DNA of 64,000 nt from CAVTLG01 sp963735495 (lineage in GTDB: Bacteria > Chloroflexota > Ktedonobacteria > Ktedonobacterales > Ktedonobacteraceae). The stretch covers positions 744,001 to 808,000 of the forward strand of contig CAVTLG010000014.1 in the NCBI GenBank assembly GCA_963735495.1, written 5' to 3'. Numbering within the stretch: the first letter of the stretch is position 1; each line of letters begins with the position of its first letter. Both the position numbers and the translations under genes were made by a program. This document shows positions 9,810-17,691 of this stretch, in pieces. The notes under the pieces are model-generated. The model had not been told where the DNA came from and did not search any database. It saw only the letters and a list, made by a program, of their open reading frames with translations.

Positions 9810-9843
9810 ATGTACCCAGACCGGGTACTGTCGAGCTGTGTCA
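9810..9843 (-). promoter_or_regulatory. bacterial SECIS element directing UGA as selenocysteine in fdhA
   Basis: Directly after the in-frame UGA, 12 bases of spacer precede a perfect hairpin: stem GTACCC / GGGTAC with loop GGTCT (9812-9828). Counting U of UGA as 1, GGUCU occupies positions 22-26 and U is at 17. From memory these are the same positions as in the Escherichia coli fdhF SECIS, whose apical GGUCU contacts SelB. The hairpin also encodes conserved protein, so the RNA structure is embedded in the reading frame. Confidence 0.88.
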
Positions 9844-10458
9844 TATACGGGCCTGGTTCTCGATTGAGACAATACCCAGGCCACCATTGAAGAGCTTTTT
9901 GATCAAATAGTTCTCTTCAACATCCAGGGTTGCTCCACCCAGAGACGCCATACCCAATGTATGGTTAACTTCGCGACCATCTGGCAAGCGTTCCACAAAG
10001 GTCTCATCGCGTGTGTGCTTGACGCGTTGGGCGATCTGTTCCATGGCCCAATCCAGCGGCTTGACTTCCCAATGATCGCTATAGGATGCGCGGTAGAGCA
10101 CGTGTGTCAGGCGGCTAGGGTTGACCGTATATTGGAAGGTTGCGGAGCCTTTCGGGCAGAGCGTGCCATGATTGATCGGGCTGGTGGGATCGCCTTCGAT
10201 GTCGATCACGCAACCATCTTTCACATAGACATTTAAGCTGCAGCCGACTGCGCAATAGGGACAGACACTATGCACGACTTCCGCTGTACGGATGCGTGGC
10301 GCTTTCTCCCGGCTCTCCTTACTAAATGGCTGTACCCGAGAACCCACCTGCAGGATATCTGTGACAACGGTGTGCACGGCGGCGGGCAACTTTTTGTGTT
10401 CTTGCATGCGCTTTCTTCCTCGCTTCTTGCGCGCGGGCACGGATAATAAGTACAATTT

Positions 10459-10467
10459 ATTATACCA
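10459..10467 (-). promoter_or_regulatory. probable extended -10 promoter of the fdh operon
   Basis: On the minus strand the sequence TGGTATAAT lies about 52 bp upstream of the fdhA start, a TGn-TATAAT extended -10 box. No good -35 hexamer is seen at 17-18 bp, which fits an extended -10 promoter. This also argues that longer upstream starts of the open frame are not used. Confidence 0.45.
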
Positions 10468-10584
10468 CACTTGGTTACGACACTCTCTGATGCAATGCGT
10501 TAGCGGGATGGAATAATGTGATGAAATTGGCGCGAGTGGTCAGGGAGCAGGGATCTCGTGACCATAGATTGAGGTGGGGAGGGA

Positions 10585-10625
10585 GAAAAGCCCATCATGT
10601 GGGCAAGGCATGACGGGCTTTCTTT
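10585..10625. terminator. bidirectional hairpin terminator after the methyltransferase gene
   Basis: AAAGCCC and GGGCTTT flank an inner CATG/CATG pair, with T runs on both strands (TTCTTTTTT on plus, GGGCTTTTC on minus). It immediately follows the stop of the minus-strand methyltransferase at 10627. Confidence 0.7.
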
Positions 10626-10626
10626 T

Positions 10627-11421
10627 TTACTTGATCCCGATGCGGACTCGGTAACTAAAATACCAGGGAATGGGTGCGGACCCGATATGTTGGAGCGCGG
10701 CCTGTCTGAGGCGATCAAAACCGATCTCTTGTTCGGTGAACTGGAACTGGTGGCTGAACGCGCTGCTCTGCATCATCTCAAGAAATCGTGTTGCGTCTCC
10801 CTGCTCGATATGATGGAGCAGCACCTCGCGGGTGAAGCGGAAGTGAGCGTTCTCGCGCAGGGGGGCGAGCGATTTGTTCTGCGGCCAGATCTTGAGGCTC
10901 TGAGCCTGCCCGCGAGCCCTTACAAGCTCCACTAAGCGCAAAATTCCCTCCTGAGCGAGCTGATCAAGTTCCCAATGGATTGCTGGTGGCGAGTCATAGT
11001 CATACGCCGCAAAGAGCCCTCCGGGCCGCAGAATCCGAGCGATCTCAGCCAGGGTCGCCGTCGGTTCCATCCAGTGGAACGATTGGGCAGCAGTGACGAT
11101 ATCAGCGCATCCATCAGGCAGGCCCGTCTGATGAGCAAGCCCCTCTCGATACTCGATATGGGCTGCGTAGGGATGGTCCTCGACGTTGCGTGTAGCCTCT
11201 TTCCGCATGTCAGCATTGGGTTCGATCCCAATCACCCGCTCGGCTCGCTCACCCCAGATCGCGGTGGACAGTCCGGTCCCGCTGCCCACATCCACCACCA
11301 GGGCGGGATGCGGCATACCAATCAACTGCGTCAGCAGATCGCGCAAAGCTGGTGGCGGGGTCGGACGTACCCGATTGTAGCTGCTGGCTTTGCCAGTCCA
11401 AACATCACTGGTTTCTGTCAT
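10627..11421 (-). CDS. class I SAM-dependent methyltransferase
   Basis: 264 residues. Motif I is LVVDVGSGTGLSTAIW near residues 37-52, with the acidic end of strand 2 (VIGIEPNADM) and the strand 4 region (CADIVTAAQSFHWME) followed by RILRPGGLFAAYDYD. These are typical of Methyltransf_11-type enzymes related to UbiE/Tam. The AAQSFHWM stretch resembles trans-aconitate and biotin-pathway-like methyltransferases, but the substrate cannot be read from sequence. The start ATG at 11421 follows a GAAAGGAGAAAACAGC leader with a good ribosome binding site. Monocistronic, with a terminator directly after it. Confidence 0.85.
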   Translation of the reverse strand: MTETSDVWTGKASSYNRVRPTPPPALRDLLTQLIGMPHPALVVDVGSGTGLSTAIWGERAERVIGIEPNADMRKEATRNVEDHPYAAHIEYREGLAHQTGLPDGCADIVTAAQSFHWMEPTATLAEIARILRPGGLFAAYDYDSPPAIHWELDQLAQEGILRLVELVRARGQAQSLKIWPQNKSLAPLRENAHFRFTREVLLHHIEQGDATRFLEMMQSSAFSHQFQFTEQEIGFDRLRQAALQHIGSAPIPWYFSYRVRIGIK

Positions 11422-11529
11422 GCTGTTTTCTCCTTTCTTTTTCCTGGTCGGATAACAAGTTCATCTTGTTTAACCGCGATAGGGTTGGATCAAAGCGCCA
11501 TCGATACCCTTTTTTAAGCAGATGAAGAG

Positions 11530-12120
11530 CTAGCCGAGAAGCTCGAAAACCTGGACGCGTACTTTTCCCAAAACCCCAAACGTATCGAGAATATCCGCGC
11601 CGACACCGCCACCTTCGCGCACAATTCCCAGCAGGATATGCTCGGTGCGAACGTAGGCGCTTCCTTGCCGCTCTGCTTCGTCCAGCGCAAGAGAGAGCAC
11701 CTTGCGAGCTCGGGGCACGTAGTCGATTTCCCCCTGGACAGGTTGGTCTCCACGCCCAGTTTTCTCTTCAACGGCAGCACGGACAGGATCAAGTGCGACG
11801 CCCAATTTTTCCAGAGCCAGGGCTGCAAGGCCCTCTTGTTCGCGCAACAAACCTAATAATAGATGCTCGGTCCCGATAAACTGGTGATGGAAGGACAGAG
11901 CCTCCGCGCGGGCGAGGGAGAGGACATGCTGAGCATGCCCATTGAAGCGGCTGAGATGTTTACTGGGTATCCATGTCGGCTGATAGCTCTGTAACGCTTG
12001 AAACAGCAGCTGGTTGAGGACGCTGGTGATCGTGCGATCCTCAATCTCGGCGATCTGCGCCAGTTGCTCATAGAGATGGATTGGAACTTCGATACGCTGA
12101 CGATCCTTGCTGGATGGCAT
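11530..12120 (-). CDS. Clp_N domain protein with ribbon-helix-helix-like N-terminus
   Basis: 196 residues. Residues about 1-47 (RIEVPIHLYEQLAQIAEIED, then RTITSVLNQLLFQAL) read like a CopG/Arc-type ribbon-helix-helix. The rest holds two Clp N-domain repeats: FNGHAQHVLSLARAEALS with IGTEHLLLGLLRE, then YVPRARKVLSLALDEAERQ with VRTEHILLGIVREG. No AAA+ ATPase follows, so it is a stand-alone N-domain protein. Clp N-domains select substrates or bind adaptors for ClpC/ClpA; joined to a DNA-binding head this could be an autoregulated adaptor. Its promoter contains a perfect 17-bp inverted repeat, the likely binding site of the RHH head (inference). Confidence 0.85.
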   Translation of the reverse strand: MPSSKDRQRIEVPIHLYEQLAQIAEIEDRTITSVLNQLLFQALQSYQPTWIPSKHLSRFNGHAQHVLSLARAEALSFHHQFIGTEHLLLGLLREQEGLAALALEKLGVALDPVRAAVEEKTGRGDQPVQGEIDYVPRARKVLSLALDEAERQGSAYVRTEHILLGIVREGGGVGADILDTFGVLGKVRVQVFELLG

Positions 12121-12156
12121 ACAACTGCACCGTCCCTTTTTTTCTGGTGAATATAA

Positions 12157-12215
12157 TGGTATTTACGGTGGTAATTCCATTTCAGATAATACCACCGTAA
12201 ATACCACGTTGTCAA
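12157..12215 (-). promoter_or_regulatory. promoter with 17-bp perfect inverted repeat upstream of the Clp_N gene
   Basis: TGGTATTTACGGTGGTA (12157-12173) and its exact complement TACCACCGTAAATACCA (12190-12206) are separated by 16 bp. On the minus strand TTGACA (12210-12215) and TATTAT (12186-12191) are 18 bp apart. One arm therefore fills the spacer and the other lies just downstream of the -10, a layout suited to repression. Confidence 0.75.
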
Positions 12216-12250
12216 GGGGCATGGAGTGCAAAGCACAGGTACTCGTCTGG

Positions 12251-13423
12251 CTACTGCACGATGATGGGCTTATCCTTGCGCAAGGCGGCTATCGTCTTTG
12301 CGTCCAGGTTCAGGTGGGCCTGCACTAACTCGGGCGGCGTCAGCGCCATCCACTGGTTGAGCGACACGTCCATGAAGTGAGCGCTACGGAACATCTCCAG
12401 AAAGAGCAGCGGCTCGTCGCCCAGGTTCTGAACGTAGTGTGCCATCGCGAACGGCACGTAGCCGACGTCGCCCGCCTGGTAGTCGAAGGTGCGCGCCCTC
12501 TCGCCCGACGCGAATACAGTCATGCGCCCGTGCCCTGAGATGTAGTACTGCCACTCATCTTTGGCGTGCCAGTGTAGCTCGCGCATCGCGCCAGGCTCAA
12601 TGTTCACCAGCGCCGCCGCGATGGTGGTTGCAGCTGGGAAATTGGTGGAGTCGGTGATGCGCACCCAGCCACCCGCCGTCTTGATTGGTTCCTGGGCCAG
12701 CATGTGGTGGCTGAACGTCTGGGGCACGATGCCAGCTCCCGACTGGACGACGTCTGCGTCCATTGGGCCGGGCACCTTCCCGGAGAAGATATAGCGCTCG
12801 TGCTCGATGTCGATGGGGATGTTGGCGAAGGCGGCCTGCGGGACACCGAAGTTCTTGGCCAGCACGTCGCGCGGGGTATGCTTGAACAAGTCCGTGATCA
12901 GGAAGGTCTCATTCTCTGAGAAGTTACCGTTGTCGAACACCAGCAGGAACTCGCAGCCCTCTTCCAGGCCCTGGATCGAATGTGGGATGACCGATGGGAA
13001 ATTCCACAGGTCGCCCGCGCCGACGTCGTCGATGAAGGTGCGTCCTTGCTCGTCGACGGAGGTGATGCGGGCGCGCCCGGCGAGCATGTATGCCCATTCG
13101 GCCTCCTTGTGCCAGTGCAGCTCGCGGATGCCCCCGGGTTTCAGGCGCATATTGACCCCGGCGAGTTCCGTCGCGACCGGCAACTCGCGCACCGTTACCT
13201 CGCGTGCCCAGCCGCCTGTGACGAGGCGGTTGCGTGCGGAGGCGAAGGAGAACTTGAGGTTGGGGATTGTGCCGGAGTCGGTGTAGGGGGAGGCCAGCAG
13301 GTCGGGATTTTCGCGCTCCACGGACACGTTGTGCGGTCCCATGATAGGCGCGCCCAGATCGCCTCGGATGGGCTGCGGCACCTGGTTCAACTCGTTACGA
13401 CGTTGTTGCGAAGACTTTTGCAT
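12251..13423 (-). CDS. bicupin oxalate decarboxylase family protein
   Basis: 390 residues. Two cupin domains each carry a metal site: ELHWHKEAEW with a later PHS histidine (N-domain) and ELHWHAKDEW with AHYVQNLG (C-domain), the HxH...E...H ligands of manganese bicupins. The lid segment reads FSENETF, very close to the SENS lid of Bacillus oxalate decarboxylase, which favours decarboxylase (oxalate to formate and CO2) over oxidase. The start ATG at 13423 follows GAAAGGAAATC. No signal peptide, so probably cytoplasmic. It would yield formate, the substrate of the nearby formate dehydrogenase, a suggestive link. Transcribed divergently from the P450 gene. Confidence 0.9.
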   Translation of the reverse strand: MQKSSQQRRNELNQVPQPIRGDLGAPIMGPHNVSVERENPDLLASPYTDSGTIPNLKFSFASARNRLVTGGWAREVTVRELPVATELAGVNMRLKPGGIRELHWHKEAEWAYMLAGRARITSVDEQGRTFIDDVGAGDLWNFPSVIPHSIQGLEEGCEFLLVFDNGNFSENETFLITDLFKHTPRDVLAKNFGVPQAAFANIPIDIEHERYIFSGKVPGPMDADVVQSGAGIVPQTFSHHMLAQEPIKTAGGWVRITDSTNFPAATTIAAALVNIEPGAMRELHWHAKDEWQYYISGHGRMTVFASGERARTFDYQAGDVGYVPFAMAHYVQNLGDEPLLFLEMFRSAHFMDVSLNQWMALTPPELVQAHLNLDAKTIAALRKDKPIIVQ

Positions 13424-13461
13424 ATCCGATTTCCTTTCACCTGTTGGTCATAAGTTCCCTC

Positions 13462-13478
13462 CTTCCATGTGTGGAACA
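13462..13478. promoter_or_regulatory. small dyad between the divergent bicupin and P450 genes
   Basis: TTCCA-tgtg-TGGAA is a short dyad in the 92-bp space between the divergent starts. It could be an operator for either gene; nothing else supports it. Confidence 0.3.
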
Positions 13479-13515
13479 TAATGACCGGTCGAACACTGGA
13501 GTACAATGATACAAT

Positions 13516-14994
13516 GTGAAACAAGCAGTGTCCGTCAGTGAAGATACCTTTTGTATGATTTGGTGTCAAGCAGAAGCATACTTTGCCCATCTGGGCAACG
13601 GACTCCTGCCTTTTCGGTCCACTGGTTTGCCCTTCCGAGTGATGACCATGGCTTCTCTCTTGCTTATACTTGGAGCAGTCAATGCATGGCAGAGCATTGT
13701 GGAGGCAAAACGATTGCTCGATCAAACGTTTCCTATCCCCCGTGCCCACTTTGGCGATCTGGTGGATACGATCATCCATCGCGATCCTCTCCGTACGCTG
13801 ACGCATCTGGCACGAACGTATGGCGACCGCGCGCAGATCCAACTTGGGAGGCAGAACGCGTACCTGTTGAACAATGCGGATGATATCCGCGAAGTACTTG
13901 TGGAACGATCACAGCAGTTCGGCAACGTACGGCCACAAGGAGCGCATCCGTTGCGTCGCCTGTTCGGTGATGGATTGCTTACCAGCGAAGGGGAGTTTCA
14001 CAAACGCCAGCACCTGTTGCCCGCATTTCACCGCCAGCGCATTGCCGCTTATACCGCTGTGATGGGCGACTATGCGCAACGCACCAGAGATCGCTGGCGA
14101 GAAGGGGCTGATGTGGATATGGCAGGAGAAATGCAGCGACTCACGCTCGCTATCGTCGGAAAAACCCTCTTTGATGCTGACGTCGATGGTGATGCTGTAT
14201 TGGTGCCCTTAATCAGGCTGCTATCGCTGCCAGCCAACCACCGTTTGTTCCGAAGACGTGCCCAACTCGCTGCGCTCATCGGGCGCATCATTCAGGAGCG
14301 CCGACAGAGCGCGACGGATCATGGTGATCTGCTCTCAATGCTCTTGCTCGCGCAGGAAAACGACACCGGGATGAGCGATACCCAGGTACGCGATGAGGCG
14401 ATCACGCTCTTGCTTGCCGGCCACGAGACCATGACGAATGCGCTCACCTGGACCTGGTATCTGCTCTCACAACATCCCGACGTCGAAGCGCGGCTGCATG
14501 TTGAGCTGGATACCGTGCTCGATGGCCGTGTACCAACATTCGACATCCTTCCACAACTGCGCTATACTGAGATGGTATTGCGCGAGTCTATGCGACTCTA
14601 TCCGCCTGTTTGGATGATAGGGAGACGCGCTCTTGACGCTGTTGAGCTGCGGGGTCTAGCGCTCCCGGCAAATACCATCGTCATCATGAGCCAGTATGTG
14701 GTTCATCATAGTCCGCAGTACTATCCTGATCCCGAGCGCTTCGATCCTGAGCGTTGGACTCCAGAGGCGCGTGCGGCGCGGCCAATGTGCGCCTACTTTC
14801 CCTTTGGGGATGGGCCACGACGCTGCATCGGTGAGTCGTTCGCGTGGACGGAGGGTATCGTATTGCTGGCAACGCTGGCGCAGTCCTGGCAGGCACGCTT
14901 GGTGCCGGGGCACCCGGTAAAGATGTTGCCAAGAGCCACGTTGCGCCCCAAATATGGCCTGCGGATGACCGTGCGTCGACGCGTGCCGGGGTGA
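13516..14994 (+). CDS. cytochrome P450
   Basis: Up to 492 residues. P450 landmarks: I-helix LLLAGHETMTNALTW (AGxET oxygen-binding motif), K-helix ESMR (ExxR), PERF/PERW region (PDPERFDPERW) and heme loop FPFGDGPRRCIGESFA with the cysteine ligand. The arrangement fits the CYP102/CYP4-like soluble bacterial group; the substrate is unknown. The start is uncertain: GTG at 13516 lies directly after TACAAT-like -10 sequences and has no ribosome binding site, and a start near 13642 or later would remove a non-conserved N-terminal stretch. No dedicated ferredoxin or reductase is adjacent. The two-component genes follow on the same strand. Confidence 0.9.
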   Translation: MKQAVSVSEDTFCMIWCQAEAYFAHLGNGLLPFRSTGLPFRVMTMASLLLILGAVNAWQSIVEAKRLLDQTFPIPRAHFGDLVDTIIHRDPLRTLTHLARTYGDRAQIQLGRQNAYLLNNADDIREVLVERSQQFGNVRPQGAHPLRRLFGDGLLTSEGEFHKRQHLLPAFHRQRIAAYTAVMGDYAQRTRDRWREGADVDMAGEMQRLTLAIVGKTLFDADVDGDAVLVPLIRLLSLPANHRLFRRRAQLAALIGRIIQERRQSATDHGDLLSMLLLAQENDTGMSDTQVRDEAITLLLAGHETMTNALTWTWYLLSQHPDVEARLHVELDTVLDGRVPTFDILPQLRYTEMVLRESMRLYPPVWMIGRRALDAVELRGLALPANTIVIMSQYVVHHSPQYYPDPERFDPERWTPEARAARPMCAYFPFGDGPRRCIGESFAWTEGIVLLATLAQSWQARLVPGHPVKMLPRATLRPKYGLRMTVRRRVPG

Positions 14995-15016
14995 AATCAG
15001 CCTGAGTGAAAGGTCC

Positions 15017-16381
15017 GTGATAGTGAGAGAGGCTCCCTGGCAGCACGTATTCAAGCGCGACGGCGCGCTGCGTCGTTATCTACGCCAGCCTGATAACACA
15101 TTCCTGCTCTGGAGCTCGCTTGAACTTGTCAGCGTGGCGATCTCCATCTGATTACTGGAATACTTCGCAGGGTGGAGCGCAGCGCGCGAGTTTGGTCAGC
15201 AGCACCCGCTCTTGCGGCTTCTGCTGGCCAATTGGAAGGAACTGCTCAACCATTTTCCCACGCCGGGCCTGGGACCCATAGCGCTCTTTGTGGGGCTGAC
15301 CTGGGCGCAGCCACGTTGCTGGCCCTGGCCACGGTGGCGCCTCCCCTATCTTATAGCGGTTGCTGTCATCAGTGGACTGCTGCTCTGGTTCGCACAGCCA
15401 GCGCTACGCCTCTCGATCCTCATCAGCACCTATGGTGTCCTCGCGCATGCACGGGTCGCCCTCGGTCGAAGCGGCGGGCGCATGGTGCTGATTGCGCTCG
15501 TGATTGGCATGGTGCCCGTACTCTGGTGGACCAATGGAGCAACGCTGCTACAATGCGGCATCTGGGTCATAGGAGTCTTTCTCGTGCAAACCTTCACGGA
15601 ACTGGGCATGCGTGAGCGAGCGGCACGGCAATACGCCGAGGGATTGGCAGCCGATCTACGCGCCATGCAGCAGCAATTGCGCCACTATGCCGTGCATGCC
15701 GAAGAAACCGCGACCTTGCGCGAGCGTGAGCGCGTGGCCCGCGAAATGCACGATACACTGGCTCAGGGACTTTCGGCCAGCTTGATGCACATCGAAACGG
15801 GTATCACACTCCTCCCGGTCGGTTCGACCGAGGCGCGGCAGCAGTTCAACCGTGCCCGTGAACTGGCGCATGGCACCTTGACCGAGACACGCGTAACCAT
15901 CCTTGAAATGCGCTCTGAAGCACTCGAAGATCAGTCGTTGGTGCAGGCGTTACGAACACTCGCCGCGCGTTCCGCCACCGATCAAAGGCAGATCACCGTC
16001 GCGGTGCACATCGATGAGGAAGATGCACGCCTCACTGGCAGCATCGCACTGGCTAGCTATCGCATTGCGCAGGAAGCGCTCACCAACGCGATCAAGCATA
16101 GCCACGCGCACACTATCGCCATCGAGCTGAGCATCGAACATGGCTGCTTGCATCTGACTGTGACGGATGATGGTGTGGGCTTCGATCCGCAGCAACTTCG
16201 CGCACCACAGCCAGACAGTGGTTTTGGATGTATCGGCATGCGCGAGCGGGCGCGCCTCTTGCAGGGCCAGCTCGATATCATCAGTGCCCCGTACATGGGA
16301 ACCCAGGTCGTCGCCTCTTTACCCGTACCATTACTCTCTGAGGAGCACAGCTATGCCACCAATTCGTCTCTTGCTGGTTGA
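15017..16381 (+). pseudogene. NarL-type sensor histidine kinase with in-frame UGA
   Basis: From GTG 15017 the frame gives an N-terminal helical region that is broken by TGA at 15149-15151 (VAISI-stop-LLEYFAGW) and then continues without shift to 16381. The rest has membrane helices (about PYLIAVAVISGLLLWF, MVLIALVIGMVPVLWW, GIWVIGVFLVQTFTEL), the HisKA_3 box REMHDTLAQGLSASLMH with the phospho-accepting histidine, and an HATPase with DDGVGFD and GCIGMRERA. Without the first helix the protein could still start at TTG 15212. So it is either a nonsense mutant, a shorter functional gene, or a sequence error (UGG Trp would fit). It overlaps the response regulator by 29 bp. Confidence 0.75.
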
Positions 16382-16997
16382 TGATCATCGTATTATCCGC
16401 GAAGGGCTACAGAGTATGTTGCGTACGCAAGCCGATATGGAAGTGGTCGGCGAAGCAGGTGACGGCGCGGCGGCAGTGTCGGCGGCGACACGTTTCCAGC
16501 CCGATGTTATCCTGCTTGACCTTGAAATGCCAGGTCTCGACGGGATCGCCGTCCTGACGCAATTGCGCGAGCATCTTCCTCAAACGCGCACTATTGTCCT
16601 CACAGCCTATGGCACGGATGATCGCATCCTCGAAGCGGTCCGTCATGGCGCAAAAGGCTACTTACTCAAAGGCGCGTCGCTCGCCGAGGTGTTGCACGCG
16701 ATCCGTACCGTTGCGGCTGGAGGATCGTTGCTGGAGCCTGGCATTACCGACCGTTTGCTTGATTCCGTCGGACGTATGCTGCGCCACGATGCGCTGCCCG
16801 AGCCGCTGAGCGAGCGCGAGCTATCGATTGTGCGCTTGATGGCCCGAGGATATGCCAATAAAGCCATCGGCGAGGAACTGCATCTTGCCGAGCGCACGGT
16901 CAAGTTTTATGTGACGATCATTTTTCAGAAGCTTGGCGTTGCGAATCGCGCTGAAGCCGTGGCGACCGCGTTGCGCGAGCATCTCATCGAGCTATAA
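16353..16997 (+). CDS. NarL/FixJ family response regulator
   Basis: 214 residues from ATG 16353, preceded by GAGGAG. Receiver domain: acidic pair in LLLVDDHRII, phospho-acceptor aspartate in VILLDLEMPGLDG, threonine in IVLTAYG and lysine in YLLKGAS. The C-terminal LuxR helix-turn-helix is LSERELSIVRLMARGYANKA to HLAERTVKFYVTIIFQKLGV. It is the partner of the overlapping histidine kinase. Its targets are unknown; the P450 upstream and the lipoprotein downstream on the same strand are candidates. Confidence 0.92.
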   Translation: MPPIRLLLVDDHRIIREGLQSMLRTQADMEVVGEAGDGAAAVSAATRFQPDVILLDLEMPGLDGIAVLTQLREHLPQTRTIVLTAYGTDDRILEAVRHGAKGYLLKGASLAEVLHAIRTVAAGGSLLEPGITDRLLDSVGRMLRHDALPEPLSERELSIVRLMARGYANKAIGEELHLAERTVKFYVTIIFQKLGVANRAEAVATALREHLIEL

Positions 16998-17147
16998 AGT
17001 TGCCCTTTCGGGCAGCAGAAATATGCCCGCTCAGCCGCCACTCTTGCCCATCCTCCCGATGGTTCCAGCCACAAAATGCCTTACACTGGAGGTGGATGAG
17101 GGATCACACCCTCGTTGTTCACCTATAGTATATAAGGAGCCACTTCC

Positions 17148-17642
17148 ATGTTACGCATAATGAAACGTCTGTCATATGGTGGGATCATCGGCCTGAGCAT
17201 GTTACTCATGATTGCCCTGAGTGGTTGTTCCCATGCTCCTGCCAATAGTGTTATCAGCGGAGCAAGTTCGAATGCGACGTCACTTCCCATCACCGCGACC
17301 GCTGGGGTTTCCAGTACTGCGTTGCCATCAAATATTCCCTTGCCAGCTCGCTCTGTCTTAGTGAAGGAATATAGCGGGACGTTGAACGCACATAGTGCGA
17401 CGGTGTGGAACTATACGGTCATTGGACAGAGTGATACACCTGCCAGTGTGATTGCCTTCTATACCACCAATATGCCCGCGAATGGCTGGACGGCGATAGC
17501 GTTGCCGACCGATACGGCGCAAGGGAAATATGGCGGCACAGCACTTGCCTTTCAGCAAAGCGGCAAGACAGCCACCATCGCCGCAGGGGTTGACCAGAAC
17601 TATCCCCACTCTGTGTTGCTCGTCATCACCGTTTCCCCATAA
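17148..17642 (+). CDS. lipoprotein of unknown function
   Basis: 164 residues. An N-terminal signal (GGIIGLSMLLMIALSGC) ends in a lipobox LSGC, predicting lipidation and attachment outside the membrane. A Ser/Thr/Ala-rich linker follows, then a compact domain of about 100 residues (VWNYTVIGQSDTPASVIAFY, MPANGWTAIALP, YGGTALAFQQSGKTATIAA) that resembles small extracellular lipoproteins common in this phylum. Start fixed by AAGGAG eight bases upstream of ATG 17148. A possible output of the upstream two-component system, from position only. Confidence 0.75.
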   Translation: MLRIMKRLSYGGIIGLSMLLMIALSGCSHAPANSVISGASSNATSLPITATAGVSSTALPSNIPLPARSVLVKEYSGTLNAHSATVWNYTVIGQSDTPASVIAFYTTNMPANGWTAIALPTDTAQGKYGGTALAFQQSGKTATIAAGVDQNYPHSVLLVITVSP

Positions 17643-17691
17643 AACGAGCCATAGAAACGTCATCGTAGATGACCAGGGCATGATGCTGAAC

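Larger units (their letters stand above)
7142..10407 (-). pseudogene. selenocysteine formate dehydrogenase catalytic subunit, two frameshifts
   Basis: FDH-N/FdoG-like molybdopterin enzyme (formate to CO2), about 1087 codons. It starts at ATG 10407 after GAGGAAGA. The N-terminal [4Fe-4S] cysteines are VCPYCAVGC and GTLCPKG. Codon 189 is TGA (9841-9843) in the sequence ENQAR-I-U-H, exactly where FdnG has selenocysteine; the frame continues as HSSTVPGLGTSFGRGGATTF. Downstream, one extra base near 8584-8590 shifts frame (EVE then SAVFWKKGPEAID), and another near 8190-8196 shifts again (EEGSCILDEPDV then ELVLKELNGYYV). A 66-bp in-frame insertion lies between them. Either the gene is inactivated or the two indels are sequence errors; all flanking sequence is well conserved. 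There is no Tat signal (no RRxF), unlike periplasmic FdnG, so a cytoplasmic-facing complex is inferred. Confidence 0.85.

Noticed and set aside
15149..15151. UGA in the histidine kinase as another selenocysteine codon
   Set aside because: No hairpin with a GGUCU-type loop follows and histidine kinases have no known Sec residue here; Trp is the likely original.
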